This document shows, in pieces, positions 15,236-22,751 of a stretch of DNA of 64,000 nt; within the stretch, counting starts at the first letter, position 1; each line of letters begins with the position of its first letter. The stretch is from positions 124,001 through 188,000 of the forward strand of contig NZ_BBXG01000011.1 in the NCBI RefSeq assembly GCF_001570605.1. The letters are read 5' to 3'. The notes under the pieces were generated by a model. It was not told where the DNA came from, made no database searches, and saw only the letters and a list, made by a program, of their open reading frames with translations. The position numbers and the translations under genes are program-made. The stretch comes from Herbidospora cretacea (GTDB lineage: Bacteria > Actinomycetota > Actinomycetes > Streptosporangiales > Streptosporangiaceae).

Positions 15236-16318
15236 ATGCGTGGCGCTCTGCTGCACACCATCGGCGCGGACAAGCTCGACATCCGCGACGACCTGACCCT
15301 CATCCCGGTCGGCCCGACGGACGTCCGGGTCCGGATCAGGGCCACCGGCGTCTGCCACTCGGACCTGTCGGCCATCTCGGGCGTGCTCCCCCAGCCCGCC
15401 CCCCTGGTCCCCGGCCACGAGGGCGCGGGCGAGGTCGTCGAGGTGGGTGACCACGTGCGGGGCGTCGCCCCCGGCGACCATGTGATCATCAACTGGACCC
15501 CGGCGTGCGGGGCGTGCCCGAGCTGCACCCACGGGCAGCCCCACCTCTGCCTGACCTCGGTGGTGCGCGGCTTCACCGAGCCGGGTTTCACCTTCGACGG
15601 CGGCAAGCCCGCCTTCGGCATGGCCGGCTGCGGGACGTGGGCCGAGGAGATCGTGGTCCCCGAAGGCGGCGCGATCAAGGTCGACACCGACGTCCCGTTC
15701 GAGATGGCCGCCCTGATCGGCTGCGGGATCACCACCGGCGTCGGCGCGGTCCTGAACACCGCCAAGGTCCGCCCCGGCACCACGGTGGCCGTGGTGGGCT
15801 GCGGCGGCGTGGGCCTGTCGGTCATCCAGGGCGCCCGCATCTCCGGCGCGACCACGATCCTCGCGATCGACCCCCTGGAGTCCAAGCACGAACTGGCCAA
15901 GAAGGTCGGCGCCACCCACGCCTGCACCCCCGACCAGCTCATGGACGCCATCGGCACCCTCACCGGCGGCCAGGGCTTCGACTACGGCTTCGAGGTCGTC
16001 GGCAAGTCGCAGGCCATCATGACCGCCTGGCAGGCGACCCGGCGCGGCGGCGACGTGATCGTGGTCGGGGCGGGGGCGATGGACGACATGGTCCCCCTCA
16101 ACGCCTTCAGCCTCCTGTTCGACGGCAAGAACCTGCTCAGCTCCCTGTACGGGGGCTCCGACGTCCGCCGTGACTTCCCGTTCTTCGCGGGGCTGTACAA
16201 GGCCGGCAAGCTGGACCTGGAGAGCATGATCAGCTCCCGCATCCAGCTCACCGACCTCAACGACGCGGTGGCCGCCCTGCGGGGCGGCGAGGTGCTGCGT
16301 CAGATCGTGCTGATGTAG
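15236..16318 (+). CDS. Zinc-dependent alcohol dehydrogenase (MDR superfamily)
   Basis: A 360-residue medium-chain dehydrogenase. The catalytic zinc site is GVCHSD ... GHEGAGEV, the structural zinc site is the four-cysteine run CGACPSCTHGQPHLC, and the NAD site is VVGCGGVGLS followed by an acidic AIDPLE. This arrangement is close to the class III/aryl-alcohol and NDMA-dependent types. A strong GGAGG lies 7 bases before the ATG. With the ferredoxin and PPOX genes it forms a three-gene operon that could oxidise alcohols produced by a P450 (inference). Confidence 0.93.
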   Translation: MRGALLHTIGADKLDIRDDLTLIPVGPTDVRVRIRATGVCHSDLSAISGVLPQPAPLVPGHEGAGEVVEVGDHVRGVAPGDHVIINWTPACGACPSCTHGQPHLCLTSVVRGFTEPGFTFDGGKPAFGMAGCGTWAEEIVVPEGGAIKVDTDVPFEMAALIGCGITTGVGAVLNTAKVRPGTTVAVVGCGGVGLSVIQGARISGATTILAIDPLESKHELAKKVGATHACTPDQLMDAIGTLTGGQGFDYGFEVVGKSQAIMTAWQATRRGGDVIVVGAGAMDDMVPLNAFSLLFDGKNLLSSLYGGSDVRRDFPFFAGLYKAGKLDLESMISSRIQLTDLNDAVAALRGGEVLRQIVLM

Positions 16319-16325
16319 AACGCGG

Positions 16326-16360
16326 ACTGACCTGGTCGGCCGAAAGGCCGATCAGGTCAG
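16326..16360. terminator. Bidirectional hairpin terminator
   Basis: CTGACCTGGTCGGCC and its complement GGCCGATCAGGTCAG enclose a GAAA tetraloop (one G-T pair). It separates the convergent alcohol dehydrogenase and GDSL genes and overlaps the stop codon of the latter. Confidence 0.85.
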
Positions 16361-18708
16361 CCCACGCCGGTGTTGATCCCCGACGCGATGACCCCGCGGT
16401 CGATCCAGTGGTCGCCCGTGATGTCGGCGCGGACGTTGATCCAGCCCCGGACCGAGCCGTTGCTCCGGTCGATGGCCAGGTAGTCGGCCCGGGCGTCGCC
16501 GTTGAGGTCGCCGAAGCGGGCGACGCGGCCGGTGAGGGCGACACCGGTGCCGATGCCGGAGGCGATCACGCCCCGGTCCTCCCACTGGTCGCCGCCGCTC
16601 TCGGCGCCGACGTTGCGCCAGGCGCGGGTGTTCCCGGTGGCCGGGTCGATCGCCAGGTAGTCGTCGCGCCCGTCGCCGTCGATGTCGGCGAACTGGACGT
16701 AGCGGCCGGTCAGCGAGACGCCCGTGTTGATGCCGGAGGCGATGACGCCCTTGTCCACCCAGTGGTCGCCGCTGCGGTCGGCGCCCCGGTTGAGCCAGGC
16801 CCGGGTGTTGCCGTTCGCGGGGTCGAGCGCCAGGTAGTCGTCGCGGCCGTCGCCGTCGATGTCGGCGAACTGGGTGACCCGTCCCGGCAGGCCGACGCCG
16901 GTGCCGATGCCGGAGGCGATCACGCCCCGGTCCTCCCAGCGGTCGCCGCCGTTCTCGGCGGCGATGTTGCGCCAGCCGCGCGTGTTGCCGGTGGCCGGGT
17001 CGAGGGCCAGGTAGTCGTCGCGGTGGTCGCCGTCGAGGTCGGCGAAGATCACCACCCGGCCGGTGCCGTGGCCGACGCCCGTGTTGGTGCCGGACGCGGT
17101 GATGCCGCAGGGCACCCAGTGGTCGCCCGAGTAGTCGGCGCCGTTGTTGAGCCAGGTCCGCACCGAACCGTTGGCGGCGTCGAGGGCCAGGTAGTCGTCG
17201 CGGCCGTCACCGTTGAAGTCGGCGAACCAGGCCTCCCGGCCGCTGCCGCCGTGCGCGTCGGGACCGGGCGCGCACAGCGCCGGTTCGGGACCGCCGGTCG
17301 GGGTGATCCACCCTTCCATGGCCGCCCGCATGACCCCGAGGTGGAAGATCTGGCCCATCTTCCGGTAGCCGTTGTCGTTGGGGTGGACGTCGTCGGCGAT
17401 GTCGTTCGGGGTCACCGCGGCCATGTCGACCAGGATGATGTGCCGGCCGGCCTCCTGGCGGGCCCTGATCAGCTCCGGCAGCCGCTGGTTGAACTGCCTG
17501 ATGCGGGCGTCGATGGCCGGCGTACGGGACGGGACCAGCGTGGAGACGACCACGGCCACCGTCGGCCGGAACACGAAGATCCGGTCGATCAGGCCCATGA
17601 GGCGGTCGGCGGCGGTGCTCGCCTGGTAGTTCTGGATCATGTCGTTGGTGCCCAGGTGCAGGGTGACCACGTCGGGCCGATAGGTGTTGAGCCAGCCCTC
17701 GACCTGGCCCTGGATCTGGTCGATCCGCCAGCCCGAATGGCCCTCGTGGTCGCGGTCGGGGCCGCTGCCGTGAGCGAGGGAGCCCATGAGGTCGTACTGG
17801 AATCCCATGTTCGTGAGGGAGCGCTGGAGCACCGTGCGGTAGCTGGAGTTCGTCGGGCTGCCGACGCCCTCGGTGATGGAGTCGCCCAGCGGCATGAGCC
17901 GCATCGCGCCCGGGACGCGCACCCGGGAGACGGCCTCCGGGATGCGGCTGGCGAGCTCACCGAGGAAGTTGGCGGCGACGCCGCAGGCGTCCCGGAACGC
18001 GGCCCAGTTCCCGGCGAGCTGTTCGCCCAGCCTCCGCAGCCCCGCGCCGAGCCTCTCGATGTGGCCCGGCAGGACCTCCTTGGCCCAGGTGTTGATCCCG
18101 GCCTCCCAGGCGGCGCCCCCGGCCGCCATCGCGATCGCCCCGATGAACGTCGTGGCCCAGGCTTTGCCGTCCCTGAGCGTCCCGTCGAAGGCCTGCAGGA
18201 TCATGCCTCTGACCAGGCCTGCGAAGAAACCGCCGATGCTGACGCAGAGGACGGCGGCCGCGGGCATGTAGCCGACGCACAGTGTCCTGAGCACCAGCCC
18301 CGTCAGCATGCCCGCCACCGCGGCGAGGACCTCGGCCCACCAGCTCGCGTTGGTGAGCGGCGCGCCGTCGGTGATGGTGAGCTTGATGCCGTTGGACGTC
18401 AGCCCGAGTTGCCCGGTGAAGGGGGTCCAGTCGTCGAACCCGCCGCCGGGCAGGCCGTTGGGGTTGTTCTCGAGGTCCTGCTTGATCGTGTCGCTGATCC
18501 TGGCGTTGCGGGCCTGCGTCTCCGTGAGGATCTGCTGCATCTGCGCCGAGGAGTAGCCGGACGCCTCCAGGCTGACGACGACGTCGCCGTCGGCCATGGC
18601 GACGGAGAGCGCGCCCATCGACTGCGCGGCGAGGGCCGGTGGAACCGGGGTCAGGGTGGCCAAGAGCGAGATCACCAGGGTCAGGATGATCGCCAGACGG
18701 GTCTTCAC
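16357..18708 (-). CDS. Secreted SGNH/GDSL hydrolase with five FG-GAP/VCBS repeats
   Basis: A 783-residue exported protein. Signal peptide at residues 1-27 (ending ALA). Residues about 30-260 are an unfamiliar region that includes a Gly/Ala/Val-rich hydrophobic stretch (about 125-200) that could enter a membrane. The SGNH hydrolase follows: MPLGDSITEG (block I Ser), LHLGTNDM (block III Asn) and DDVHPNDNGY (block V Asp/His). The C-terminus has five ~58-residue repeats each opening with FADxDGDGRDDYLAxD and ending in a GTGVG-like turn; these are calcium-binding FG-GAP/VCBS blades. Such enzymes deacylate carbohydrates or lipids outside the cell. The last blade ends at the very C-terminus. Confidence 0.9.
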   Translation of the reverse strand: MKTRLAIILTLVISLLATLTPVPPALAAQSMGALSVAMADGDVVVSLEASGYSSAQMQQILTETQARNARISDTIKQDLENNPNGLPGGGFDDWTPFTGQLGLTSNGIKLTITDGAPLTNASWWAEVLAAVAGMLTGLVLRTLCVGYMPAAAVLCVSIGGFFAGLVRGMILQAFDGTLRDGKAWATTFIGAIAMAAGGAAWEAGINTWAKEVLPGHIERLGAGLRRLGEQLAGNWAAFRDACGVAANFLGELASRIPEAVSRVRVPGAMRLMPLGDSITEGVGSPTNSSYRTVLQRSLTNMGFQYDLMGSLAHGSGPDRDHEGHSGWRIDQIQGQVEGWLNTYRPDVVTLHLGTNDMIQNYQASTAADRLMGLIDRIFVFRPTVAVVVSTLVPSRTPAIDARIRQFNQRLPELIRARQEAGRHIILVDMAAVTPNDIADDVHPNDNGYRKMGQIFHLGVMRAAMEGWITPTGGPEPALCAPGPDAHGGSGREAWFADFNGDGRDDYLALDAANGSVRTWLNNGADYSGDHWVPCGITASGTNTGVGHGTGRVVIFADLDGDHRDDYLALDPATGNTRGWRNIAAENGGDRWEDRGVIASGIGTGVGLPGRVTQFADIDGDGRDDYLALDPANGNTRAWLNRGADRSGDHWVDKGVIASGINTGVSLTGRYVQFADIDGDGRDDYLAIDPATGNTRAWRNVGAESGGDQWEDRGVIASGIGTGVALTGRVARFGDLNGDARADYLAIDRSNGSVRGWINVRADITGDHWIDRGVIASGINTGVG

Positions 18709-18796
18709 ACACGCCTCCGGACTGAGGGGCCTTGATCGTCTCCGGGCGACCCGGCCTCTGCACCAAACAGGGCGTGAACAGTCAGGGACTTTACCG

Positions 18797-18831
18797 ATCG
18801 CCAGATCGGGCTATCATCGCTGTATGGCGAT
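18797..18831. promoter_or_regulatory. Possible metal-sensor operator and promoter
   Basis: ATCGCCA (18797-18803) and TGGCGAT (18825-18831) form an inverted repeat around a TATCAT -10-like hexamer (18812-18817) just in front of and over the ATG of the ArsR-type gene. Autorepression is inferred. Confidence 0.5.
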
Positions 18832-19165
18832 TGAAGGTCGTTGTGTCAGCACGGACATCGCCGCCGGCGTCTCCCCCGCGGCGGCCCTCTTCCACTCCCT
18901 CGCCGACGAGACCCGGCTGCGGATCGTCCAGCGCCTCGCCCAGGGTGAGGCCCGCGTGGTCGACCTCACCGGCGAGCTGGGCCTGGCCCAGTCCACCGTC
19001 TCCAAGCACCTCGCCTGCCTGCGCGGATGCGGGCTCGTCGACTTCCGGACCGAAGGCCGGCAGTCCTTCTACTCCCTCACCCGGCCCGAGCTGATGGATC
19101 TGCTCACCTCGGCCGAGCATCTGCTCCGGGCCACCGGGCACCAGATCGTCCTGCGGCCCGCATGA
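18824..19165 (+). CDS. ArsR/SmtB-family metal sensor, CmtR-like
   Basis: A 113-residue winged-helix repressor. The recognition helix region STVSKHLACLRGCGLV contains the cysteine pair CLRGC in the same place as the Cd/Pb-binding Cys57/Cys61 of M. tuberculosis CmtR. The C-terminal third cysteine of CmtR is absent (the tail has a His instead), but Cys7 near the N-terminus might substitute. It overlaps the CDF transporter gene by ATGA, so sensor and efflux pump are co-translated. Cd(II), Pb(II) or Zn(II) response is inferred. Confidence 0.87.
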   Translation: MAIEGRCVSTDIAAGVSPAAALFHSLADETRLRIVQRLAQGEARVVDLTGELGLAQSTVSKHLACLRGCGLVDFRTEGRQSFYSLTRPELMDLLTSAEHLLRATGHQIVLRPA

Positions 19166-19761
19166 CCCGGCGCGCGACGCTCCAGAGGCGGATCCGCCTG
19201 CTGGTGACCGCGACGATCGCCTACAACGTCGTGGAGGCGGTCGTGGCCATCGGCGCCGGGACCGTCGCGTCGTCGGCGGCGCTCATCGGGTTCGGCCTCG
19301 ACTCCGTGGTCGAGGTCGCCTCGGCCACCGCGGTGGCGTGGCAGTTCTCGGTCGCCGACCACGAGCGCCGGGAACGGCGGGCCCTGCGGGTCATCGCGGT
19401 GTCGTTCTTCGCGCTGGCCGCCTACGTCGCCTTCGACGCCGTCCGGGCGCTGCTCGGCGAGGGCGAGGCGGCCCACTCGACGGTCGGGCTGATCCTGGCG
19501 GGCGTGTCGCTGGTGGTGATGCCGGCGCTGTCGTACACGCAGCGGAGGGCCGCCCGGGAGATCGGCTCGGCGAGCGCCCTCGCCGACTCCAAACAGACCC
19601 TTCTCTGTACGTACCTCTCCGCCGTCCTGCTGGCCGGCCTGGCCCTCAACAGCCTCTTCGGCTGGACGTGGGCCGACCCGATCGCCGCCTTGGTCATCGC
19701 CGCCGTGGCGGTCAGGGAGGGCCGCGAGGCCTGGCGCGGCGACACCTGCTGCGCCTGCTAG
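19162..19761 (+). CDS. Short cation diffusion facilitator-like transporter with Cys-rich tail
   Basis: A 199-residue membrane protein with about six hydrophobic segments and CDF hallmarks: GFGLDSVVE in the second helix and WADPIAALVI in the fifth. The usual HxxxD of the second helix is replaced by GFGLD, so the metal site differs from zinc-specific CDF proteins. The whole cytoplasmic C-terminal domain (about 90 residues) is missing; instead the chain ends DTCCAC, three cysteines in four residues, which could bind a thiophilic metal. It is co-translated with the CmtR-like sensor. Confidence 0.85.
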   Translation: MTRRATLQRRIRLLVTATIAYNVVEAVVAIGAGTVASSAALIGFGLDSVVEVASATAVAWQFSVADHERRERRALRVIAVSFFALAAYVAFDAVRALLGEGEAAHSTVGLILAGVSLVVMPALSYTQRRAAREIGSASALADSKQTLLCTYLSAVLLAGLALNSLFGWTWADPIAALVIAAVAVREGREAWRGDTCCAC

Positions 19762-20058
19762 ACCGTGAAGTTGATCCAGACGTCGGGCGGCAGGTCCGGC
19801 CGGTCCGGCACGGGCCTGCGCTCCTCGGCCCAGGTCCCGGACGAACACGAAGCCGAGCGGGCCCTCGTCACGTTCGATCAGGTAGGGCGCCCAGCCGGGG
19901 TCGGTGAAGGCGGCGTGGACCCGCTCGCTGCGGTATGTCCCGTCGGGGTTGGGGTAATTGCCGATGAACTCCGACATGTCGTGCCGGAACATCAGCCAGA
20001 GCCGCTCCACCGTCGGCCGGTCGGCGGCGGTGGCGAGACGGAGGCGGAAGTCGGTCAT
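19758..20058 (-). pseudogene. GNAT acetyltransferase pseudogene with internal deletion
   Basis: The minus strand first encodes a normal GNAT N-terminus (MTDFRLRLATAADRPTVERL ... APYLIERDEGPLGFVFVRDL). It then runs directly, one frame over, into what looks like the family's C-terminus (TWAEERRPVPDRPDLPPD ... INFTV, stop). The acetyl-CoA loop and most of the central fold, about 60-80 codons, are missing, and the join shifts the frame (301 bp between start and this stop). Read without a shift, the frame continues into the antisense of the CDF gene. A deletion is the simplest explanation. Confidence 0.8.
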
Positions 20059-20152
20059 GACTCTGGACTACCTCACCTCGGCGACAGTTGTACGCCGGGA
20101 TTTGCTCCGTATCGTCCACCTCAGTGCTGTTGATCACCCCAGGAGGATCGGT

Positions 20153-20542
20153 ATGTCCGACGATGTGGCGCGGCGCGTCTTCGACGTGGTCGACTCGTTC
20201 GATCCCGACGCGTTCGCCAAGCTGTTCGCCGACGACGGCACCCTGCGGTTCGGGAACGCCGCGCCCAGCCAGGGCCCGGAGGCCATCGCCGCCGCGATCC
20301 GCGGCTTCTTCTCCACGCTCGCCGGTCTGAGCCATCGGATCGTCCGGAGCTGGGAGGTGGGCGCCGAGGTCGTCGCCGAGACCGAGGTGACCTACGACCG
20401 GCTCGACGGCACGCAGGTCGGCGTCGTCGCCGTGTCGATCTGGACGACCGGCGACGACGGCCTGATCACCGACTACCGCATCTTCGTCGACCTCGCGCCC
20501 CTCTACGAGACCCAGGGCTCGGTGGTGACGACCGAGGTCTAG
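20153..20542 (+). CDS. NTF2-like/SnoaL-like protein
   Basis: A 129-residue cone-shaped-fold protein: an N-terminal helix followed by FDPDAFAKLFADDGTLRFGN, a SnoaL/NTF2-like hallmark, and later strands EVTYDRLDG and ITDYRIFVDLAPLY. The ATG at 20153 has AGGAGGATCGGT before it. Members include isomerases, dehydratases and binding proteins; nothing here fixes the substrate. Its last four bases overlap the convergent aldo/keto reductase gene. Confidence 0.8.
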   Translation: MSDDVARRVFDVVDSFDPDAFAKLFADDGTLRFGNAAPSQGPEAIAAAIRGFFSTLAGLSHRIVRSWEVGAEVVAETEVTYDRLDGTQVGVVAVSIWTTGDDGLITDYRIFVDLAPLYETQGSVVTTEV

Positions 20543-21366
20543 AACTCCTCCCAGGTCTCCGGGTCGAGCCTGACCGGCTCGCCGGTGTCGAGGGCGGTGA
20601 TCGCGGCGAGGTCGGGCGCGTCGAGGTGGAAGCCGAAGACGTCGATGTTCTCCCGCTGCCGCTCCGGGTTCCCCGACTTCGGCACCACGGTGATCCCCCG
20701 GTCGAGCAGCCAGCGCAGCACCACCTGCGACGGCGTCGCGCCGACCCGCCGGGCGATGTCCACGATCACCGGGTGTTCCAGGATGCCGGTGTTCCGCTCC
20801 AGCGGGCTCCAGGCCTGCAGAACGGTCGGGTCGCCCTCCGTGGCCTCCACGAGGGCGACCTGGGCGTGAGTGGGCGAGACCTGCCGCTGGTTGACCGCCG
20901 GGTGGACGCCGGTCTCCTTGACCACGGCGCCGAGATGCTCCGGCGTGAAGTTGGACACCCCCACCGACCGGATGAGCCCCTCACGGGCGAGGTCGAGCAG
21001 CGCGGCGTAGGTCTCGACGTACTTCCCGACCCGGGGCAGCGGCCAGTGGATCAGATAGAGGTCGACGTAGTCGAGCCCCAGCCGTTCGAGGGAGGCCTCC
21101 AGAGCCGGCCGCGCTTTGTCGGCCCCGTGATCGTCCCCACGCAGCTTCGTGGTGACGAACAGATCCTTCCGCGGCAGCCCCGACTCCCGCACCCCCGCCC
21201 CCACGGCCGCCTCGTTGCCGTAGGCCGCGGCCGTGTCGAGCAACCGATATCCGGATTCGATCGCGGACAGAACGGCATCAGTGGCAGAGCGCCCCTTGAG
21301 GGGATAGGTCCCCAGCCCCACGGCGGGCATCGAGTATCCGGTGTTGAGAGTCACGTTGGCATTCAT
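20539..21366 (-). CDS. Aldo/keto reductase (2,5-diketo-D-gluconate reductase type)
   Basis: A 275-residue NADPH-dependent AKR: LDTAAAYGNE (catalytic Asp and Tyr), TTKLRG (Lys), LIHWPLP (His) and VVPKSGNPERQREN (NADP 2'-phosphate pocket). It belongs to the AKR5-like prostaglandin F/diketogluconate reductase group, which reduces small aldehydes and ketones. The ATG at 21366 gives the standard start. Frames extending upstream only read into dispersed repeat copy C and are spurious. Confidence 0.92.
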   Translation of the reverse strand: MNANVTLNTGYSMPAVGLGTYPLKGRSATDAVLSAIESGYRLLDTAAAYGNEAAVGAGVRESGLPRKDLFVTTKLRGDDHGADKARPALEASLERLGLDYVDLYLIHWPLPRVGKYVETYAALLDLAREGLIRSVGVSNFTPEHLGAVVKETGVHPAVNQRQVSPTHAQVALVEATEGDPTVLQAWSPLERNTGILEHPVIVDIARRVGATPSQVVLRWLLDRGITVVPKSGNPERQRENIDVFGFHLDAPDLAAITALDTGEPVRLDPETWEEF

Positions 21367-21375
21367 GACTCCATC

Positions 21376-21503
21376 GTCGTATGGGGGACTTGCGAGGCCG
21401 CGCCCGGGCCTGGACTGAGGAGCGCAGGAGAGCGCAGCGAACCGGAGCGACGAGGGAAGGCCCGGGCATGAAGGCGGCCGAGCCGCCGAGCCGGAGGCTC
21501 GGC
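21376..21503 (+). repeat. Dispersed ~125-bp repeat, copy C
   Basis: Begins GTCGTATGGGGGACTTGC, identical for 18 bases to copy A, shares the central core, and ends in the hairpin GCCGAGCC-GGA-GGCTCGGC. Compared with A and B the two arms changed together (GCGCC/GGCGC to GAGCC/GGCTC), so the stem is conserved by compensatory change. Confidence 0.87.
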
Positions 21504-21504
21504 A

Positions 21505-21559
21505 AATAGACACGGCCTGCGCTCCTGACCTAGGGAAGCGCAGGCCGTGCCCTGTCTAT
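21505..21559. terminator. Strong hairpin terminator after sugar operon
   Basis: CACGGCCTGCGCT (21511-21523) pairs with AGCGCAGGCCGTG (21537-21549), extended by ATAGACA/TGTCTAT outside. It lies just past the stop of the sugar isomerase gene and abuts repeat copy C. Confidence 0.85.
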
Positions 21560-21566
21560 GTGGACG

Positions 21567-22571
21567 TCACTCCGAGCTGAAGGCGGCGTCGAACGCCGCC
21601 GCCGGCGGGGTGATCGCGTTGAGCTTCGAGATGTACGCCAGGGCCTCGGGCGCGCCCATGAGGCGGTCCATGCCGGCGTCCTCCCACTCGATGGAGATGG
21701 GGCCGTCGTAGCCGATGTGGTTCAGGGCGCGGAAGCAGTCCTCCCACGGCACGTCGCCGCGGCCGGTGGAGACGAAGTCCCAGCCGCGCTTGGGGTCGGC
21801 CCACGCCAGGTGCGAGGACAGGATGCCGCGGCGGCCGTCGCCGATGCGGACCTTGGCGTCCTTGCAGTCGACGTGGTAGATCCGGTCGGCGAAGTCGAGG
21901 ATGAAGCCGGCCGGGTCGAGCTGCTGCCACACCATGTGCGACGGGTCCCAGTTGAGGCCGAACGACGCCCGGTGGCCGATGGCCTCCAGGGTCTTGACCG
22001 TCGTGTGGTAGTCGTAGGCGATCTCGCTGGGGTGGACCTCGTGGGCGAAGCGCACACCCTCCTGCTCGAACACGTCGAGGATGGGGTTGAAGCGCTCGGC
22101 GAAGTCCTCGTAGCCACGGTCGATCATGGCCTGGCTGGCCGGCGGGAACATGGCCACGGTGTGCCAGATCGAGGAGCCGGTGAAGCCGACCACGGTGCTG
22201 GCGCCCAGGAGGGCGGCGACGCGGGCGGTGTCCTTGGTCTCCTGCGCGGCGTTCTGCCGGACCTGCTCGGCGTCGTCCGACCACAGGCGCGAGGGCAGGA
22301 TGCCCTTGTGCCGCTCGTCGATCGGGTGGTCGCAGATGGCCTGGCTGATCAGGTGGTTGGAGATCGTCCAGACCTTGAGGTTGTACTTCTCCAGGGTCTC
22401 CAGCTTGCGCTTGACGTACCCAGGGTCGCTCAGGGCCTTGTCGATCTCCAGGTGGTCGCCCCACGTGGCGATCTCGAGGCCTTCGTAGCCCCATTCCGAG
22501 GCGAGGCGGCAGACCTCCTCGAAGGGGAGGTCGGCCCACTGGCCGGTGAAGAGGGTGATCGGTCGCGTCAT
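21567..22571 (-). CDS. Sugar phosphate isomerase/epimerase-like TIM barrel (AP-endonuclease-2 superfamily)
   Basis: A 334-residue xylose-isomerase-like TIM barrel: LASEWGYEGLEIATWG, FAHEVHPSEIAYD, NWDPSHMVWQ, HVDCKD and SIEWEDA supply the Glu/Asp/His set for a divalent metal. In sugar-catabolic operons these proteins act as inosose, keto-sugar or sugar-acid isomerases. It is the last gene of the leftward transport operon, separated from the Gfo/Idh gene by a 180-bp structured spacer. The partnership with a Gfo/Idh oxidoreductase suggests oxidation to a keto-sugar followed by isomerisation (inference). Confidence 0.9.
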   Translation of the reverse strand: MTRPITLFTGQWADLPFEEVCRLASEWGYEGLEIATWGDHLEIDKALSDPGYVKRKLETLEKYNLKVWTISNHLISQAICDHPIDERHKGILPSRLWSDDAEQVRQNAAQETKDTARVAALLGASTVVGFTGSSIWHTVAMFPPASQAMIDRGYEDFAERFNPILDVFEQEGVRFAHEVHPSEIAYDYHTTVKTLEAIGHRASFGLNWDPSHMVWQQLDPAGFILDFADRIYHVDCKDAKVRIGDGRRGILSSHLAWADPKRGWDFVSTGRGDVPWEDCFRALNHIGYDGPISIEWEDAGMDRLMGAPEALAYISKLNAITPPAAAFDAAFSSE

Positions 22572-22617
22572 CGTCGTCAGTCTCCGTCAGTCTCCTGGGA
22601 CGAGGTGTATGCCCCTT

Positions 22618-22712
22618 CCGCCCGGAACGCGAAACGGCTCGGGTGGCACTCACGTGTACGTCGCCTCGGCGCGACGGCGTACCCGCGACCGTGCCGGTCG
22701 CGTTCCGGGCGG
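22618..22712. other. Long structured intergenic element (15-bp inverted repeat with nested stems)
   Basis: CCGCCCGGAACGCGA (22618-22632) and TCGCGTTCCGGGCGG (22698-22712) are exact inverted repeats 65 bases apart. Inside are nested complementary pairs GGCAC/GTGCC and CGTCGC/GCGACG. The element sits between the Gfo/Idh and isomerase genes, so in the mRNA it would form a long hairpin that could limit read-through or protect the upstream message. Confidence 0.7.
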
Positions 22713-22751
22713 ACGGGAACCCCGGGTCCCCCCGAAAAAGGTGTGCGTGGT

